A stretch of 64,000 bases of DNA from Pisolithus tinctorius (GCA_024663395.1 JANFAH010000096.1:62001-126000); one strand, 5' to 3'. Counted from the first letter of the stretch, positions 21,239 to 35,565 are shown. Program-made: numbers and translations. Notes: generated by a model not told the origin, from the sequence alone.

Positions 21239-22126
21239 ATGAGCGTGGCAGCCGCAGCAGCCAGCGTTGCGCCCGCTGTGCGCGCCTTCCGCAAGCCTCC
21301 CAGGATACGCAAGTCGCTCAAGTACGACCAACACGGTCTGCCCATTCCTCACGTCGACATCGCCATCCGTGACATTGCTCCATGTCGTCTGCGGGAACAT
21401 TACTACACCACCCTCCAGGACGACCTCATGTACATGACCTACGTCCATGAGTCTGGTCACCGTCCTCCACCTCGGCAAATCCGTCTCAGGTTCGACCCCA
21501 ATGACCCATACTCGAAAAACCGCCGCAACAGTCCAGTCGGTGGTGACCAGCTGGGTAGAAAACCTGCACCAGTCTCCACCCCTCAGACAGTTGTCCAGCT
21601 CGACGGCATAGTCCTCCACACCATGCAAAAAGACGCAATCAATAACAGGAGCTCCTTGGTCGGTGCTATTGCCGCATTCCGTGCGCTCTCTGGAGAAACA
21701 GAAAACGGTGGAGGCAGGTCGTCCCGCGGTGGTGTGGAGATCGTAAAGGGAAAAAAGGCAGTCAGCGGTTGGGTCCGCCCAGGCTTACCTCTGGGTTGCA
21801 AAGTAACCCTCAAGGGTCCCAAGATGTACGACTTCATCACAACCCTGACGGAATTCGTCTTCCCGAGGATGCGTGAGTTCAACGGCATCGTTCTCCCACC
21901 AGCTTCCTCGACCATGAGAACTCCAAGCGGTGTAGCAGGGGTCGTCAGCTTCGGGTTGCCTCCCGAGGCCATGGGGCTCTTCCCTCAAATAGAGGTCAAC
22001 CTAGATGCGTACCCCAAGCCTATTGGGTTCCACGTACATTTCATCACAAATGCGGAAGGTGCAGGCGCACAAAATCGCGCGAGGGCACTGCTCTCAGGTT
22101 TCCAGATCCCCTTCGCTCGCAAGTAG
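21239..22126 (+). CDS. MRPL7: Mitochondrial large-subunit ribosomal protein uL5m
   Basis: This intronless gene encodes 295 residues homologous to bacterial ribosomal protein L5, a component of the central protuberance that contacts 5S rRNA in bacteria; in yeast the counterpart is Mrpl7. The N terminus (MSVAAAAASVAPAVRAFRKP) is Ala/Arg-rich without acidic residues, as expected for a mitochondrial presequence. The conserved L5 core is visible from about residue 100: an HTMQKDAINNRSSLVGAIAA helix, GWVRPGLPLGCKVTLKG, then MYDFITTLTEFVFPRMREF and the C-terminal FPQIEVNLDAYPKP.GFHV.F. Length is typical for fungal homologues. It is divergent from the CaaX gene and convergent with the SepH-like kinase. 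The start gives the full presequence; no other in-frame Met precedes the core closely. Confidence 0.93.
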   Translation: MSVAAAAASVAPAVRAFRKPPRIRKSLKYDQHGLPIPHVDIAIRDIAPCRLREHYYTTLQDDLMYMTYVHESGHRPPPRQIRLRFDPNDPYSKNRRNSPVGGDQLGRKPAPVSTPQTVVQLDGIVLHTMQKDAINNRSSLVGAIAAFRALSGETENGGGRSSRGGVEIVKGKKAVSGWVRPGLPLGCKVTLKGPKMYDFITTLTEFVFPRMREFNGIVLPPASSTMRTPSGVAGVVSFGLPPEAMGLFPQIEVNLDAYPKPIGFHVHFITNAEGAGAQNRARALLSGFQIPFARK

Positions 22127-22599
22127 ACGATCACCCGACACGTCCTACTTCACTTTACGCGACTTTTTAATGTGCATCTCGTGTAGTATGGCCAGGTATA
22201 CAATCTTAATGAACACCTCCAGTACACGAAGTAATTTCAGTCCTACCGTTAGTCATGACAGTCCAGGTCGACGGGGCCACCCATTTTCACTACTCGACCC
22301 ATAGTTCTCTCTGCATAAGTGACCTCGAGAATGGGGCCGTCGCTATGTTGAAGTAGGCTCTACAAACCTGCAAGGAAGCAGCCATCCCTGCCCGCCCAAC
22401 TTCTCGATAAATAGATATTATTGCTATATGGCTATTATGCGGGTACGGTGCCATGTGTTATGTAAGGAGAGTGCACGAATAATAAAAAAGCAATGATGAC
22501 AACTCGGAGAGAAAAAGTACAACGAAAAGATGCGAGTGCAGGGAAATTAATAGTCACCTATTCCAACTAACCACTGACCGATCCTCCAACCCCACAACG

Positions 22600-25500
22600 T
22601 CATCGACGTGCCACACCTTGTTGCCACTGTATATCCCCAAGCTTATGTCTCGACGATGAACGCGGACGCTCAATGCCATATCTCGACGACGGCGTAGAGG
22701 TCGAGGAGGACGTGTTCAGAACAGCCGAAGTCTCAGAGGCTGTTCGACGCGCTTTCCTTGGAGCGATAATAGAACTGCCCTTGGGCGTGTCGTGACCCTT
22801 TAATCCGGACTTTCCAACCGCAGGTTTCAGTGCGGGAGCGAGTGCTGGTAGAATCTCTCTCGCGAGCTCCCGGACGAGGACGGCACCGTCATCCTTGCTC
22901 AGCTTGAGCACAATTTCATGCAGACCGTACCGTTCCACCAGCATTGCCCTATTAGGGTGGACGTCACAAACGGTGCGCAAGATGCGCAACAGGTTGAGCC
23001 GGACGACGGCACGGCTGTGACCGAGTCGATCAATAATGCGCTTGAAGAAAGATGCTTTGGCGAGGCCAATGGTGACCGGTATCGAAGTTCGGCATATCTT
23101 GAGAAGGGGATCGAGCAAGTTCTCAAACGAGTTAGCTTTCGCTGAGACGAAACATTTCAGGAGCGCGTCAAGAGAGTCTGGCTCAACAAGTACGTCTTCT
23201 ATCTTGGCAGTTTCATCTTGCAGCCTGCAAAGCACCATGAGTCAGCGTCCCCGGGTAACAGGCAAAATTCAAAAGCGGAAGTACCATGAGAGTATTGCTT
23301 CCAGCGCGCTGACCTGGAAGTAGGGATCCTCCAAGAGTTTCAAGTACATCCCCAGACCATTATGTTGCCAAAGAAGGTTCCGACAACTCTTCCCGGCGCT
23401 TGCCAAATCACACAGGATAGGCAACGCAAACTGTTTCAGCGGCGAACTGGTTTCGATGACTCGTTTCAGACAAGGTATAACTCCTGCCTGAGCAGCTTCC
23501 TCCTGGCGTGACTTGTTAAGCCGACAGAGATTGTAGCAGGTCTGGAAGATGTGATTGGAGATTTCCTGAATATCACAAGTGGTAAGCACAAAAACAGTTT
23601 CAATTCCCAGAACATGGGCGTACTGTGCTGTGTGGACCGGCCTTGGCTTCGTCGAGCAGCCTGATAAGAATTTCGATGGCATTGGCATTCTGCATGACTT
23701 CCAAAAGGTTTGCATTCATGGACAAATGTTTCACTGCCTTCAGCATTTGTACCAAATATTCCGGCTCCAGTAGCTCGCATGCGCGCAGCAATCCTGACAA
23801 GAGACTTCTGTCAGCTTGCTCATCGCGGCACGCTACGAAAAGGAAAACCCACTTCTCACAATCTTGCGAGTACCTATCGCATTCCGAACGTGAATATCGC
23901 TCTGCGTCACCTGCGAAAACACGAGCAAAATTTGTATAATCTTCTGCTTCATCTCCATTGCAGTTGGACTCGAGTTCCCAATGACGTTGAGCAGCGCGGA
24001 CGATAGCGGATCAAGAAGGCCTTCCTTAATGAACATCCGACAAAAGTCGTTCTTGGTTGTCGGGCTCTGCAACTCAAACACACTCCCAATACCGTTCAGA
24101 GCGTCTACTACAAGCTCGCTTTGCTCGGTATAGTCTTCGTCGAGGAGGTCCACCAAGACTTTGAGACCACGACATGCAATAAACATTTGCAGAGTCAGCA
24201 CAGAAGTATGGCAAAGGAGTCGGATGAAATTTGAGGCTTCTACTCGGCATTCTGAGGGATATTTCTTGGAGGTAAATCCTGCATAGGAGTTAGGGGAGAA
24301 ACTGGCATAGTACACTGACGTTACTCACCCATCATCATCGGAATACCACCGATGAGGCAGAAGCTCTCCAAGAAACCAAGATCGCTCATGACAAGCTAGA
24401 GTGCGTGTCAGCCTAACCCATCGAATGTCACAACATCACATTACCAGGTTGATGATGTGAAGTAATTTCATCAAAACATCACGCGAACACCTTCCTTCCA
24501 GCACCTCCAAGATTGCAAGCATGCCATGCGATGACACCAACTGAACCAGCATGTCCGGGTTCTCGGTCATGATGTTAATCTAACGACAATCTTTATGATG
24601 TTGATCACCAGGACAAAGGCTAAATGCTCACTAGCTGATCGCATGCATCCCGCAGTTGGAAGTCGGGTGCGGATGGCGTGAGTTCGTCGATCAGCTGATT
24701 CACTAAACTGCATAGACGAGCGTGCTTATCGCGTTGCAGATTAGCCTCCAAGTCGTCCTCCGCAAAGCCTTCGTCAATCTAACGCACCATCAGATAGTGG
24801 ATTGCACAAATTGCCAAGGTACATACCTCCGCAAACGGGTCATCTTCGTCGTCTTCATCCCCGAGCTACACAACAGTTTGCTCGCTAACGTTCGCAATTT
24901 AGCAGTGGTTACTTACCCAGGACTTATTCGACAACCGTGTGTTGAGCTGAAGGGTTTGCATCGGCTGCTCCAGAGCTTACTTAGCCGTTAGTTCACAAGA
25001 ACAGTCAGCGCCAAGAAAGATACTCACTGCTCCCGCTAGCCTTGCCAAATACATCATCGTAGTCCTCGTTATCCTCTTCGGCATACTTGTCGAACTCATG
25101 CGAACTCGCCGCACGCTTTGCCTCCGAACGACCAAACGATCCAGACCCATTTGACCCAACGAACGACGACGATCGAGAATGGGATCGAACGTGGGCGGAT
25201 GAGGGCCCGCTTTGACCGGCGAGGTTCAGGGAAGATCGGGATGTTTTACGGGAGAGGCCAGGTAGGGGAGCCGACTTCGGACCGGGGGAACTGGGGGTGA
25301 TACCAAGAACTTTAATGTCATCTGGATGGAAAAGTCCAGGCCGGACAGAATTCCTCATCTGCGGCAGAAATACAGTTAGCTTGTGGAAAGTAAGCAAAAT
25401 CACACAACAAACCTTGAAATCTGCCACTTTCTCCTGAAGTATGAAGTCGTCCTCGTCGGCTGCAAGGTCTGAGTAGTCCTCGACAATGGGTATCATGTCC

Positions 25501-27373
25501 GCGGAAGGCGCTTTTGCCAGTGGTATTGTGCCAGGGCCTCCAGGGCTTCTACTGGGGCGAATAGTTTGAGAACAGTCGTCGACCTCTACTTTGTCATCCT
25601 CCAGAGCAGTTTTTTCAAAACCTATGGGATGCCTATCAGAAATGCGGGGTAAGACCACGCTGACCACACATACCATGCAACTTGGTGAACGAAGGACCAT
25701 CCTCGAAATCGTCGTCCCAGTTGTCAGTTTGCTCCTCGGGGGGTTGGAGGACGAAAGGCGCTGGCTCACGAATCTTCTCCACTAACCCGATAGCCGCCGT
25801 CGGTTTTGTGGCTACACAACTTTGCGCTTTAAGGGCCAAGGGACCGGCTACAGATTGTTGGAGACCGAGCACTGAGTGTTGGAGGAGCGAGATGCCAGGC
25901 TTGTCGCGAGTGGCTTGCGTAGGAGACGCCGGGGGTCCTCCCACCTGGGGACGAGCTCCATGTTTGGAAGGTCGAGTAGGAGCTATGAACATCAGTATTG
26001 AGAGTAAGTCAAAGAAAAGAGTTGTTTCACATTTCAAAGCCTCGTTCCACTCCTGGACTTTGAGGACAGCCTCGTCGAAATTATAGTTAGCTTGAGAATT
26101 CTTCGGTACATGCGAGTTGCTGTCAAACGAGTGGCCGTCCTTTCCAGCCACCACACTTAATTGTTTTCTGGCAGAAATCATCCATGGGTGCTTCAAGAGT
26201 TTCTTGGCGGATATACGAAGATTAGAGTCCTTTTGGAAACAGTGAAGTAAGAAATCCTTGACGATTGGAGAGGCACCCTCGGGTATTGGAGGACAGTCGT
26301 CTTGAACAATCCGGAAGAGCGCGGGCATCGGGTCAAGAAAGTGATACGGGGGTCTGCCCTCCAGGAGTTCAATCACAACGCAACCCACACTCCTGCACAA
26401 CCAAAATATATATCAAGGTGGATTCCGCCAAGGAAGCTGCATCACATGCCATATATCCGATGCCGTCGTTGCACCTGATTGCTCAATCACTTCAGGTGCC
26501 ACTATCATGAATGAAAGTTAGCCGTACACTTCCTGATTCCAGGAAAACACGCACTCCAATATGGGCTCCCAACAACGGCGTCGTCACTGACAGCTCCGGT
26601 CGTCGTGGAACTGGCGACTCCAAAATCTGCCAGCTTCACACAGCCATCTTTATTGGTCAGTATGTTCGCGCCTTTAATATCGCGGTGTATAACACCCTGG
26701 TCGTGGAGATATACAAGGCCTTCGAGCACTTGACAAATGTATACCGCAACGAGATTCTCGGGAAACTTTCCGAAACGCTTGCATATATGATGAAGGGATC
26801 CGTTCTCGCAAAATCTGTTCGTAGTCAGCACGTTATCTGTCCATAGCCGAGTTATACACACTCGAGGATGATGTAGAGGTACTCCGGTGTCTTCACAAAC
26901 CCTTTATATTTGACGATGTTCGGATGCTTACGGATTATAAGCTAAACAATCTCCAGTACGGTAGATGTCGCTCACATTGAGATTCTTGAGCAAGTCGATC
27001 TCGGACTGCAGGAGCATGTTATTTGGGGCGAAAAGAACGTCAGTAGAAAACTCACCATAATCTGAGCCAGTTCCCCCTTCGGGATATTGCTGAGTTGTAT
27101 CTCCTTGACAGCAACAGCTTCACCAGTGGCCCAATTAAGTGCCCCTACATGGCTGACGCTTGAACTGCACAGCATAAATGTTCGTCAGGTAAAACTTACG
27201 GTACACCTGGGCAAAGGCACCCTTCCCCAGAGAGTCCCCTAGTTGCTGAGAAAAGATCAGAGGTTAAGCCAGCACAGGAGCGGCTCTCAGGTATTAGATT
27301 GACGAACATAATCATTGAGAAGTTTTGAGCTGTTCGCCCGCTTTCCTGGACTTATGCCACGAGTGGCCGACAT
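22600..27373 (-). CDS. sepH: Septation-initiation protein kinase, SepH/Cdc7 (Cdc15-like)
   Basis: This is a large Ser/Thr kinase of the septation initiation (mitotic exit) network, equivalent to A. nidulans SepH and fission yeast Cdc7. The start at 27,373 reads [20 protein letters not shown]. The kinase domain follows: a glycine loop split by introns, [18 protein letters not shown] with the ATP-binding Lys, [18 protein letters not shown] as catalytic loop, LADFGVASS as the DFG segment, then [18 protein letters not shown] and ending [10 protein letters not shown] disordered Ser/Pro-rich linker (about 25.0-26.1 kb) contains a [10 protein letters not shown] motif. The C-terminal half (22.6-24.7 kb) is alpha-helical with ARM/HEAT-like repeats, as in this family. 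There are many 50-60 bp introns. It normally acts at the spindle pole body downstream of the Spg1 GTPase (family knowledge). It is convergent with uL5m. No lesion was noticed, though not every junction was checked. Confidence 0.9.
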
Positions 27374-28319
27374 AACCGGGCAGTCTAGATGTTGGATGCC
27401 AGGAGAGTGGTAGAAGTGCGCGAGGTATTAGTTGGGTGTGAGGGAGACCGGTAACCTTCCGAGACCCAACCCACGGATATAAAAGGGTATGGGGAGGTGG
27501 ATTCAGAGATCAAAAGAAAGATTGGGAAACAATGACGTCCCCTCTAAAGTCGCGTCCCGCGCCGACGAATTGCAAAGTAGGCAGTGTTGGGCAGCAGTAC
27601 TGTACCAAGTACTGGCCACAAGATGAGTCCGATTTGGACAAGCACGCAGTTCCCATACTATTCACGTGACTTAGTACCCTACAATATGACTACCAGTCAA
27701 TATGGAGTTGCTACTGGTCGACTCCAGGTTCCAAATCCGTCACTTACACTTGAGAGCTTCGTCCCCACAATACGCATACCTTCTCAGAGCAGCGTGAGGT
27801 GGTGTTGTATTGCTGTAGCAGCTCACCGGGGTGCCCTGTGGGAACGATCGCCAATACCTAAATCTGGTCACCCTGGTGGATAACACCACGGCCCAATTGA
27901 TCAGATCGAAATCCCCGAAGCACTTTGATACAAGTAAGGCTTACAAAATGACACTTGAAAGCTCAAACAAAGCGTACCCCTTTGACGATAAATCATCATG
28001 TTAGTTAATAACCACTTGAGCAGCAGAGGCCTTAAAAGAGACTTTATTAAAATATCGACCTGCTTGACTTCCATTTGCATTGACGTCATTGAATTGCCAA
28101 CTTCGCTACTCTCTGAAGCAAAGCTGCTTCTTGGGGCACAATAACAATAACTGACTCCCACGCAACGGGCACAACCCACACAAGGCATAGTGATTTATAT
28201 GAGTCATGGCCCTAGTATGCCCGGTGACTCAGACAGCCCGATGACCTAAAGGTTGGTTACGAGCTTGATTGACAGTGGTTTGCGCAGCTACTAACCACGC
28301 AACTCTTCCTTTACTCGTC
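27374..28319. other. Intergenic region between kinase and methyltransferase starts
   Basis: This holds the divergent upstream regions of the SepH-like kinase and the methyltransferase. I see no convincing gene. A 95-residue minus-strand frame (27,901-28,188) has no recognisable features and no conserved neighbours. No promoter element stands out. Confidence 0.4.
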
Positions 28320-29529
28320 ATGTCGGACAAACCAGAGACAGACATACCCTCACTCGATCCCAGCATTTACGATGCAATACTGGATTCCGAGATACTTTCG
28401 TTCATGAAGTCATTGACTGGTATTCAGGACGATGATGAACTTAAAGCACACGTACTAAACATTCAGAAGAAGGCTTACGCTGTATGTATGATTCACAATT
28501 AATAAGAGTAGGGTTCAAGTGCAGTACTGACCTTGGACTTCCGCAGGTATACCCTTATCCATGCATAGGTTTCTTGCATTTTATGAAGTACGAGTCATGT
28601 TTTGTAGGGTGACGCGCTATTAGCGCTTACCGGGATGAAAGCCGAAAGATATCTTCCCATGAGTCATACCAACAAGTCCTTAAGCTCGGACGGGATCGTG
28701 AAGGTGCATTGCTTTTGGAGATCGGCTGCTGTCGTGAGCACCTGTACTGCGATAATGAAGTGTTATATTGACCTGCCTTCAAGTTGGGATGGAGATGAGG
28801 AGGGCTGCTGCAGATGGTTTCCCTGCGAAGCAAATCATCGCTTCAGATTTACATTCAGGTGAGTCATGTCTCACGGTCTATTGTTCCAACACTGAATGGC
28901 CGCCTTGCCATCGGCAGAATTTTGGGAGTTTGGCCATGCCCTTTTTCGAACCACACCTCAGTCGTTCCCAGCTACCTTCGTCGCAGGGGATGCACTCGAT
29001 CCTGATTTTCTCTCACCACTCCCAGGAAATTCTAATTCCCGGGCGTCCCTAGATTTATCGACCTTGACGACACTGAACCAACTGAAGGGCAAGGTATCAG
29101 CAATTTATGCGAGATCACTATTCCATGTAAGGCAAACAAATTGAAATCACGTACCCGTGTTTGACTCCATTGGTCACGTCAGCTTTTTCAATGAAGACCA
29201 ACAACGCCGACTAGCCCACTCATTGGGCAGTCTTCTGTCTACCCAGCCTGGGAGTGTCATTTTTGGCTCCCACATGGGAAATGTAGAGAAGGGCATTATT
29301 AAACACGAACCGATTGCTGGGCAGGATTGTACGTTTTTCCATAGCCCAGAAAGTTGGAAAGAATTGTGGTGTGAAACATCGCCTGGGGACTATCAGTGTA
29401 ATAGTCAAGGCAACTGACTGGCCCAGTTTTCCGGTTCGGGGAAGTCAACGTCAAGGCAAATTTCCAATTCGTCAGGACGGCATCGGGTATGGAGGGGTTC
29501 CGGATGGATTGGAGCATAACCAGGCTGTA
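28320..29529 (+). CDS. SAM-dependent methyltransferase, fungal secondary-metabolism-type family
   Basis: This is a class I methyltransferase of the small fungal family found in meroterpenoid and related clusters and also as stand-alone genes. The start at 28,320 opens MSDKPETDIPSLDPSIYDAI; exon 1 ends QKKAYA and continues after a GTATGT intron with VYPYPCIGF. The SAM-binding loop is recognisable as a LLLEIGCC motif followed, after an intron, by a GFPAKQIIASDLHS acidic-loop segment. Downstream are ALFRTTPQSF, FVAGDALDPDFL and SLLSTQPGSVIFGSH. The last intron is best placed at 29,371-29,426 (56 bp, with a CTGAC branch site), giving a C terminus ending MDWSITRL with a TAG at 29,527-29,529, matching the usual family end. 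An exon near 28,590-28,640 is uncertain. No other biosynthetic gene is nearby, so the substrate is unknown. Confidence 0.75.
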
Positions 29530-29773
29530 GAGAGATATGATACGCATCTGGTAGTGGGTCCACTCGATGTCCTTCCGTATGTACTGTATTTTATGATAAC
29601 TAAGCTCCAGACTCGACACCAATTAATGGTACTGTAAAGATATTGATGTCTATCACGTGACCGCGACGCGTGTTCTGAAAAAACAACCACCACACCGACA
29701 CGATCCCAGCCACACGTTTCTGTTGCATCGGACGACATTTACACCACGAATTGCATGTAAATTTTCGATAAGC

Positions 29774-31032
29774 ATGGCCTCCATCGCATCCGTCACCAAG
29801 CAATTCACTACTCTGGAGATCTCCAAAAACCCCATAAATAACCCATCTCGCCCCCCATGCGCGCCTTCGCATCTAAAGCCAACCAGGAAACCCCCCATTA
29901 TTAACATTGGAAAGTACGACGGTGGATTCGAGATTGATAACGAAAAGCGTGGTGAAAAGGTTTATGGCGAGGCGGCTGACGACCTCGCATTGGACTCGAG
30001 TACGTCACGGTGAGTGGCTCTTGCTCGCTCAGGTTGAGTCCCACCTACAAGTTCCACAGAACACGACCTACACGCGAATGGAAACTTACTGACTTCGATA
30101 TCGGCCGTCCTCTCGAAAGGGAAAATTTGGTCGGGTTTACATGGTTCGCACCAAGTGCGAGCCTAACTACATCCTCGCACTCAAGTGCCTATATAAATCC
30201 GAGATCGTGCAATCTCGTGTGGAGAAGCAGATCCGGAGAGAAATAGAAATCCAACAGAATCTTCGTCACCCGAACGTCCTTCGTTTATATGGCTATTTCC
30301 ACGACGAGAAGCGAATCTTCCTCATGCTCGAGTTTGCAGGACAGGGAGAGTTATACAAGCAACTGAGCAAGAAGGGGAAGCTTCTCCGAGAGACGTAGCT
30401 CAAGATACATTGACCAGATGGCAGATGCACTGCAGTATTTGCATTCGAAGCACGTCATCCACAGAGACATCAAGCCCGAGAACCTCCTTTGGGTATTAAT
30501 GGGGAATTAAAAATCGGAGACTTGGATGGAGTGTGCATGCCCCAGGGAATAGGCGGATGACACTCTGCGGTACGCTGGACTATCTACCTCCTGAAATGGT
30601 GGAAGGAAAAGAGCACAACGAGAAGGTCGATTATTGGGCCCTTGGAGTGTTAACCTACGAATTCCTGGTTGGGTGTCCTCCATTCGAAGATAAAAATAGT
30701 GCCAACGGTCAGTGTCGGACAAACTGGACCCTACCAGGTGACTGATTTGCCTTACAGCAACCTATCGGCGCATTGCAAAGGTGGACCTTAAAATACCTCC
30801 CACGTTTCGCCGGATGCCAGAGATCTGATATCGAAGGTGAACGCATACTCTTGTTTGGCGAAGGTTTGTTAACGTCTTTTTATAGCTGCTAAAGTACAAT
30901 CCGGAAGAGCGACTTCCGCTGTCCGAAGTAGCTCGGCATCCATGGATTCTCAAGTACCGGCAAAGAGTACTTCTAAGGGCGGGTCTGAGGCATAGGATGT
31001 TGCTTACACCCTGTTTGACCAGCCAAGGATAG
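29774..31032 (+). CDS. ARK1: Aurora kinase, with several single-base frame breaks
   Basis: This is the mitotic Ser/Thr kinase of the chromosomal passenger complex (Ark1/Ipl1). The start is 29,774 ([16 protein letters not shown]). The kinase domain runs from [18 protein letters not shown] (with an intron before it) through [12 protein letters not shown] (ATP Lys), [16 protein letters not shown] and the activation loop [19 protein letters not shown], which is diagnostic for Auroras. It continues [17 protein letters not shown] to [12 protein letters not shown] and ends at TAG 31,030-31,032. The sense switches frame four times: near 30,384 (one base too many), 30,487 (one T too few), 30,522 (one T too few) and 30,805 (one T too few). 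All residues around the breaks are conserved, so I read these as sequence errors in an intact essential gene rather than decay. It lies 302 bp upstream of the Ypk1-like kinase on the same strand. Confidence 0.88.
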
Positions 31033-31333
31033 ATTTTTGCTGTTTTGTTGAGCCTGTTGTACTTGTGTAATTGCATGGCGTTTGGGAGGACTTCAAACCT
31101 AGGGAACCGTTGGCTTGCCTGATCATTTGGAAGGTGTCGCGGAGCCATTCAATCAATTTTTAATCGTTTCCGCGTGTCGATCTCGCCACGTGGGGCTGGC
31201 CTTGTAATAAAAGTAGAGTCTGGTACAGGTTTGCCATCGGACGCTTGTCTGAAGTTTGAACCTCGACTTTCCTCACATCCTCGCCCATCATTACCACTTT
31301 ACTCACGTCCAGTCCTCTCAGCTATTGTACGAT

Positions 31334-33461
<2,128 letters not shown>

Positions 33462-34362
33462 AGTACCCCAACTTACCGGACGCTCAATTAAGGAATTCTC
33501 TAGAACGTGGCTCGTGTTGGTTCATACCTCGTCGTATCACGCTGGCAGCCGCATTAGAATTGGGTATCGGTTTTCTGTTTCATACCATTTTGGGATCGGA
33601 AATTTACTGTACAAACTGAAGGCATTAATTTTCTGCAGTACACATGGAACCTTTTTTCCCCGTTATGTGCTTTTTGTGAGTAGTGGAGAAAGGATCTCAA
33701 AGTCAAAGTCAAGTTCTTGTTCTAAATACCAAGTTTGCATCTGACTACAGTCCTTCGTCGAGAGGCTAGAGTGTTCATCAGACAGGAAAATGTTATTAAT
33801 ATGGGAGCTACTGCTGCGGCACTCGCACAATCTCCGGGCTTCTGCATCTCAACTCATACATGACAGACAACATCCAGTATGAGACCGATTGACTATATCC
33901 GAGTGAAAATACACACGTAGTGTGTGCAGCCGGAGGCCTACTGTAATATTGTTGACGCCACACCAGATACACCGGCGGGCGCACAAGTGCCGACAATCGG
34001 TACACTTTCTCATCATCACACAGCAAATCGTTGCCTAATCCACAATACTTACCTCTGATGTTTGGACACGAGCATGACCGGAGTCGACGAAGGCCACAGC
34101 AGACAGATTCCCTTAAGGCACGTCAGCGCGTCCGATCCAGAACAAGAGAAATCATAACCCACGCCCTACGCGGTGGCGGATTGCGGGTGGAAGCGGCCTG
34201 CTTCCTCCAAAAGTTTACCACGCAGTAATGCCGAGCACAAGAATTTTTGGATACAACATTCCACGCTGTCAAAAGAAGTCAGCGTCAGTCATGTCATACC
34301 TCGCTGGGATTGGTTTCTTGATAGAGGTCCGAATATGCAGGGATGACTAATCAAGAGGTAAA
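33462..34362. other. Intergenic region, no gene seen
   Basis: This lies between the stop codon of the Ypk1-like gene and the G-patch gene. A 65-residue + frame at 34,031-34,228 is basic but lacks recognisable motifs. No repeat or RNA gene is apparent. Confidence 0.4.
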
Positions 34363-35565
34363 ATGTTACACCCCGCATTATGTAATGAGGTCATGGCTAC
34401 CCTCAGTCATGTCATCCGGTCAGAGTACGACCCAGCAGACCGCGAAAGGTTCGAGCGCGAAACAGGCCAAGTACTCGATGGCGACAGCTTGACAGACCCA
34501 TGGCAGACAGAATCATCTTTCTCTGCCCAACGTCGCCTTCGTGCGGCGCCATCCTTTGTCCCAGCTACGATACCCTATGACGAGTGGGGACAAAATTATT
34601 CGTCGCAACCTGCAGATAGATCATCTGCGACGACGACCGGCACATCTTCGGATACTACCACAAATTGGTATAGATCTCTCGTTAGGACTAAAACATCAAC
34701 CCCGTCCAAATCGTTGACACCCTTGCCACCACGTCCCTGTACAGCTCCACCACCAGAGGACGTATCAGTATCAGTACGAAAGAAAACGCTGCGAGAAGGT
34801 ATCAACAAAAACAACTGGTTCATCGCCCGAGCATTGCGCTCTGAGCCTGACATGAATGTGCCTTCTCCCCCACCGTCATTGGCGGACATTCTCACTCGCG
34901 ATCCTCCGCCTTTACCCTCTCAGGGACGGTACAAGCCACCTGTGTGGCTGCATATCGGTCCGACGAATAAAGGATTTGCGATGTTACAACGCGGTGGTTG
35001 GAGTGAAGGCGAGGGTCTTGGTGCTCACGCAGCAAGACGGACCGAAGCCGTAAAACTCGGCAAGGAGGAGGTAAAAGATGCGCCGTCTCTGTCGGCGTGC
35101 CGTGATAACGTGGGTCTCGCCAAGGGAAAGGATCCGAGTGTGGTTGCACCCGAACGTGCAGTAACCAATGTCATTGACCTTACTCATTCGGATTCTGAAT
35201 CGGAAGAAGAACCGGACGAAGACTTCGAGACATTCGAAGCTACTACCATGCACGAACGAACGTCCACTCAATCACTTGATGAAGCTTCTGCGCCTCATTC
35301 GCAGAAGTCCTTGCTCACTCCCATCCCAACGGTGCTCAAGGCAGACAGACTTGGAATTGGCCTGAAGGCAAAAACCGAGGGACCCTACAAACGGTCGAAG
35401 AAACGCGTCACGCATAATGCGGCCGCACTGGCTGCACATATTCGGGCATCTAAAGAGATGCAGAGGAAGAAGGCAGAAGTCGGCAGAGGGAGCAAGGGCT
35501 TTGCCAGATTACATAGACGGGAAGAAGAGAGACGAAAGTCGATGTTAGCATACCTCAACGGATAA
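34363..35565 (+). CDS. G-patch domain protein with SUMO-interacting-like motif
   Basis: This intronless gene encodes 400 residues. A G-patch-type segment lies near residues 205-230: NKGFAMLQRGGWSEGEGLG, in the same glycine-spaced pattern that binds DEAH-box RNA helicases. A second glycine element near residue 326 (ADRLGIGLKAKTEGPYK) and a basic C terminus (KRSKKRVTHNAAALAAHI) complete a layout seen in fungal G-patch proteins. Residues 269-284 read NVIDLTHSDSESEEEP: a hydrophobic VIDL core followed by serines and acidic residues, the form of a phospho-regulated SUMO-interacting motif. A second Met at 34,393 (MATLSHVI) is an equally good start, since the first ten residues are not obviously conserved. 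The likely role is in RNA processing as a helicase cofactor (inference from the domain). Confidence 0.8.
   Translation: MLHPALCNEVMATLSHVIRSEYDPADRERFERETGQVLDGDSLTDPWQTESSFSAQRRLRAAPSFVPATIPYDEWGQNYSSQPADRSSATTTGTSSDTTTNWYRSLVRTKTSTPSKSLTPLPPRPCTAPPPEDVSVSVRKKTLREGINKNNWFIARALRSEPDMNVPSPPPSLADILTRDPPPLPSQGRYKPPVWLHIGPTNKGFAMLQRGGWSEGEGLGAHAARRTEAVKLGKEEVKDAPSLSACRDNVGLAKGKDPSVVAPERAVTNVIDLTHSDSESEEEPDEDFETFEATTMHERTSTQSLDEASAPHSQKSLLTPIPTVLKADRLGIGLKAKTEGPYKRSKKRVTHNAAALAAHIRASKEMQRKKAEVGRGSKGFARLHRREEERRKSMLAYLNG

Noticed and set aside
21227..21988. Minus-strand ORFs overlapping uL5m
   Set aside because: The + strand encodes a clear mitochondrial ribosomal protein over the same bases.
27901..28188. 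95-residue minus-strand ORF with CVGCARC
   Set aside because: Cysteine pattern is too short for a zinc domain, composition is non-coding-like and no splice partners were found.
29398..29426. 29-bp intron in the methyltransferase
   Set aside because: It restores frame but is too short; a 56-bp intron at 29,371-29,426 with a branch site gives the same frame and the expected C terminus.
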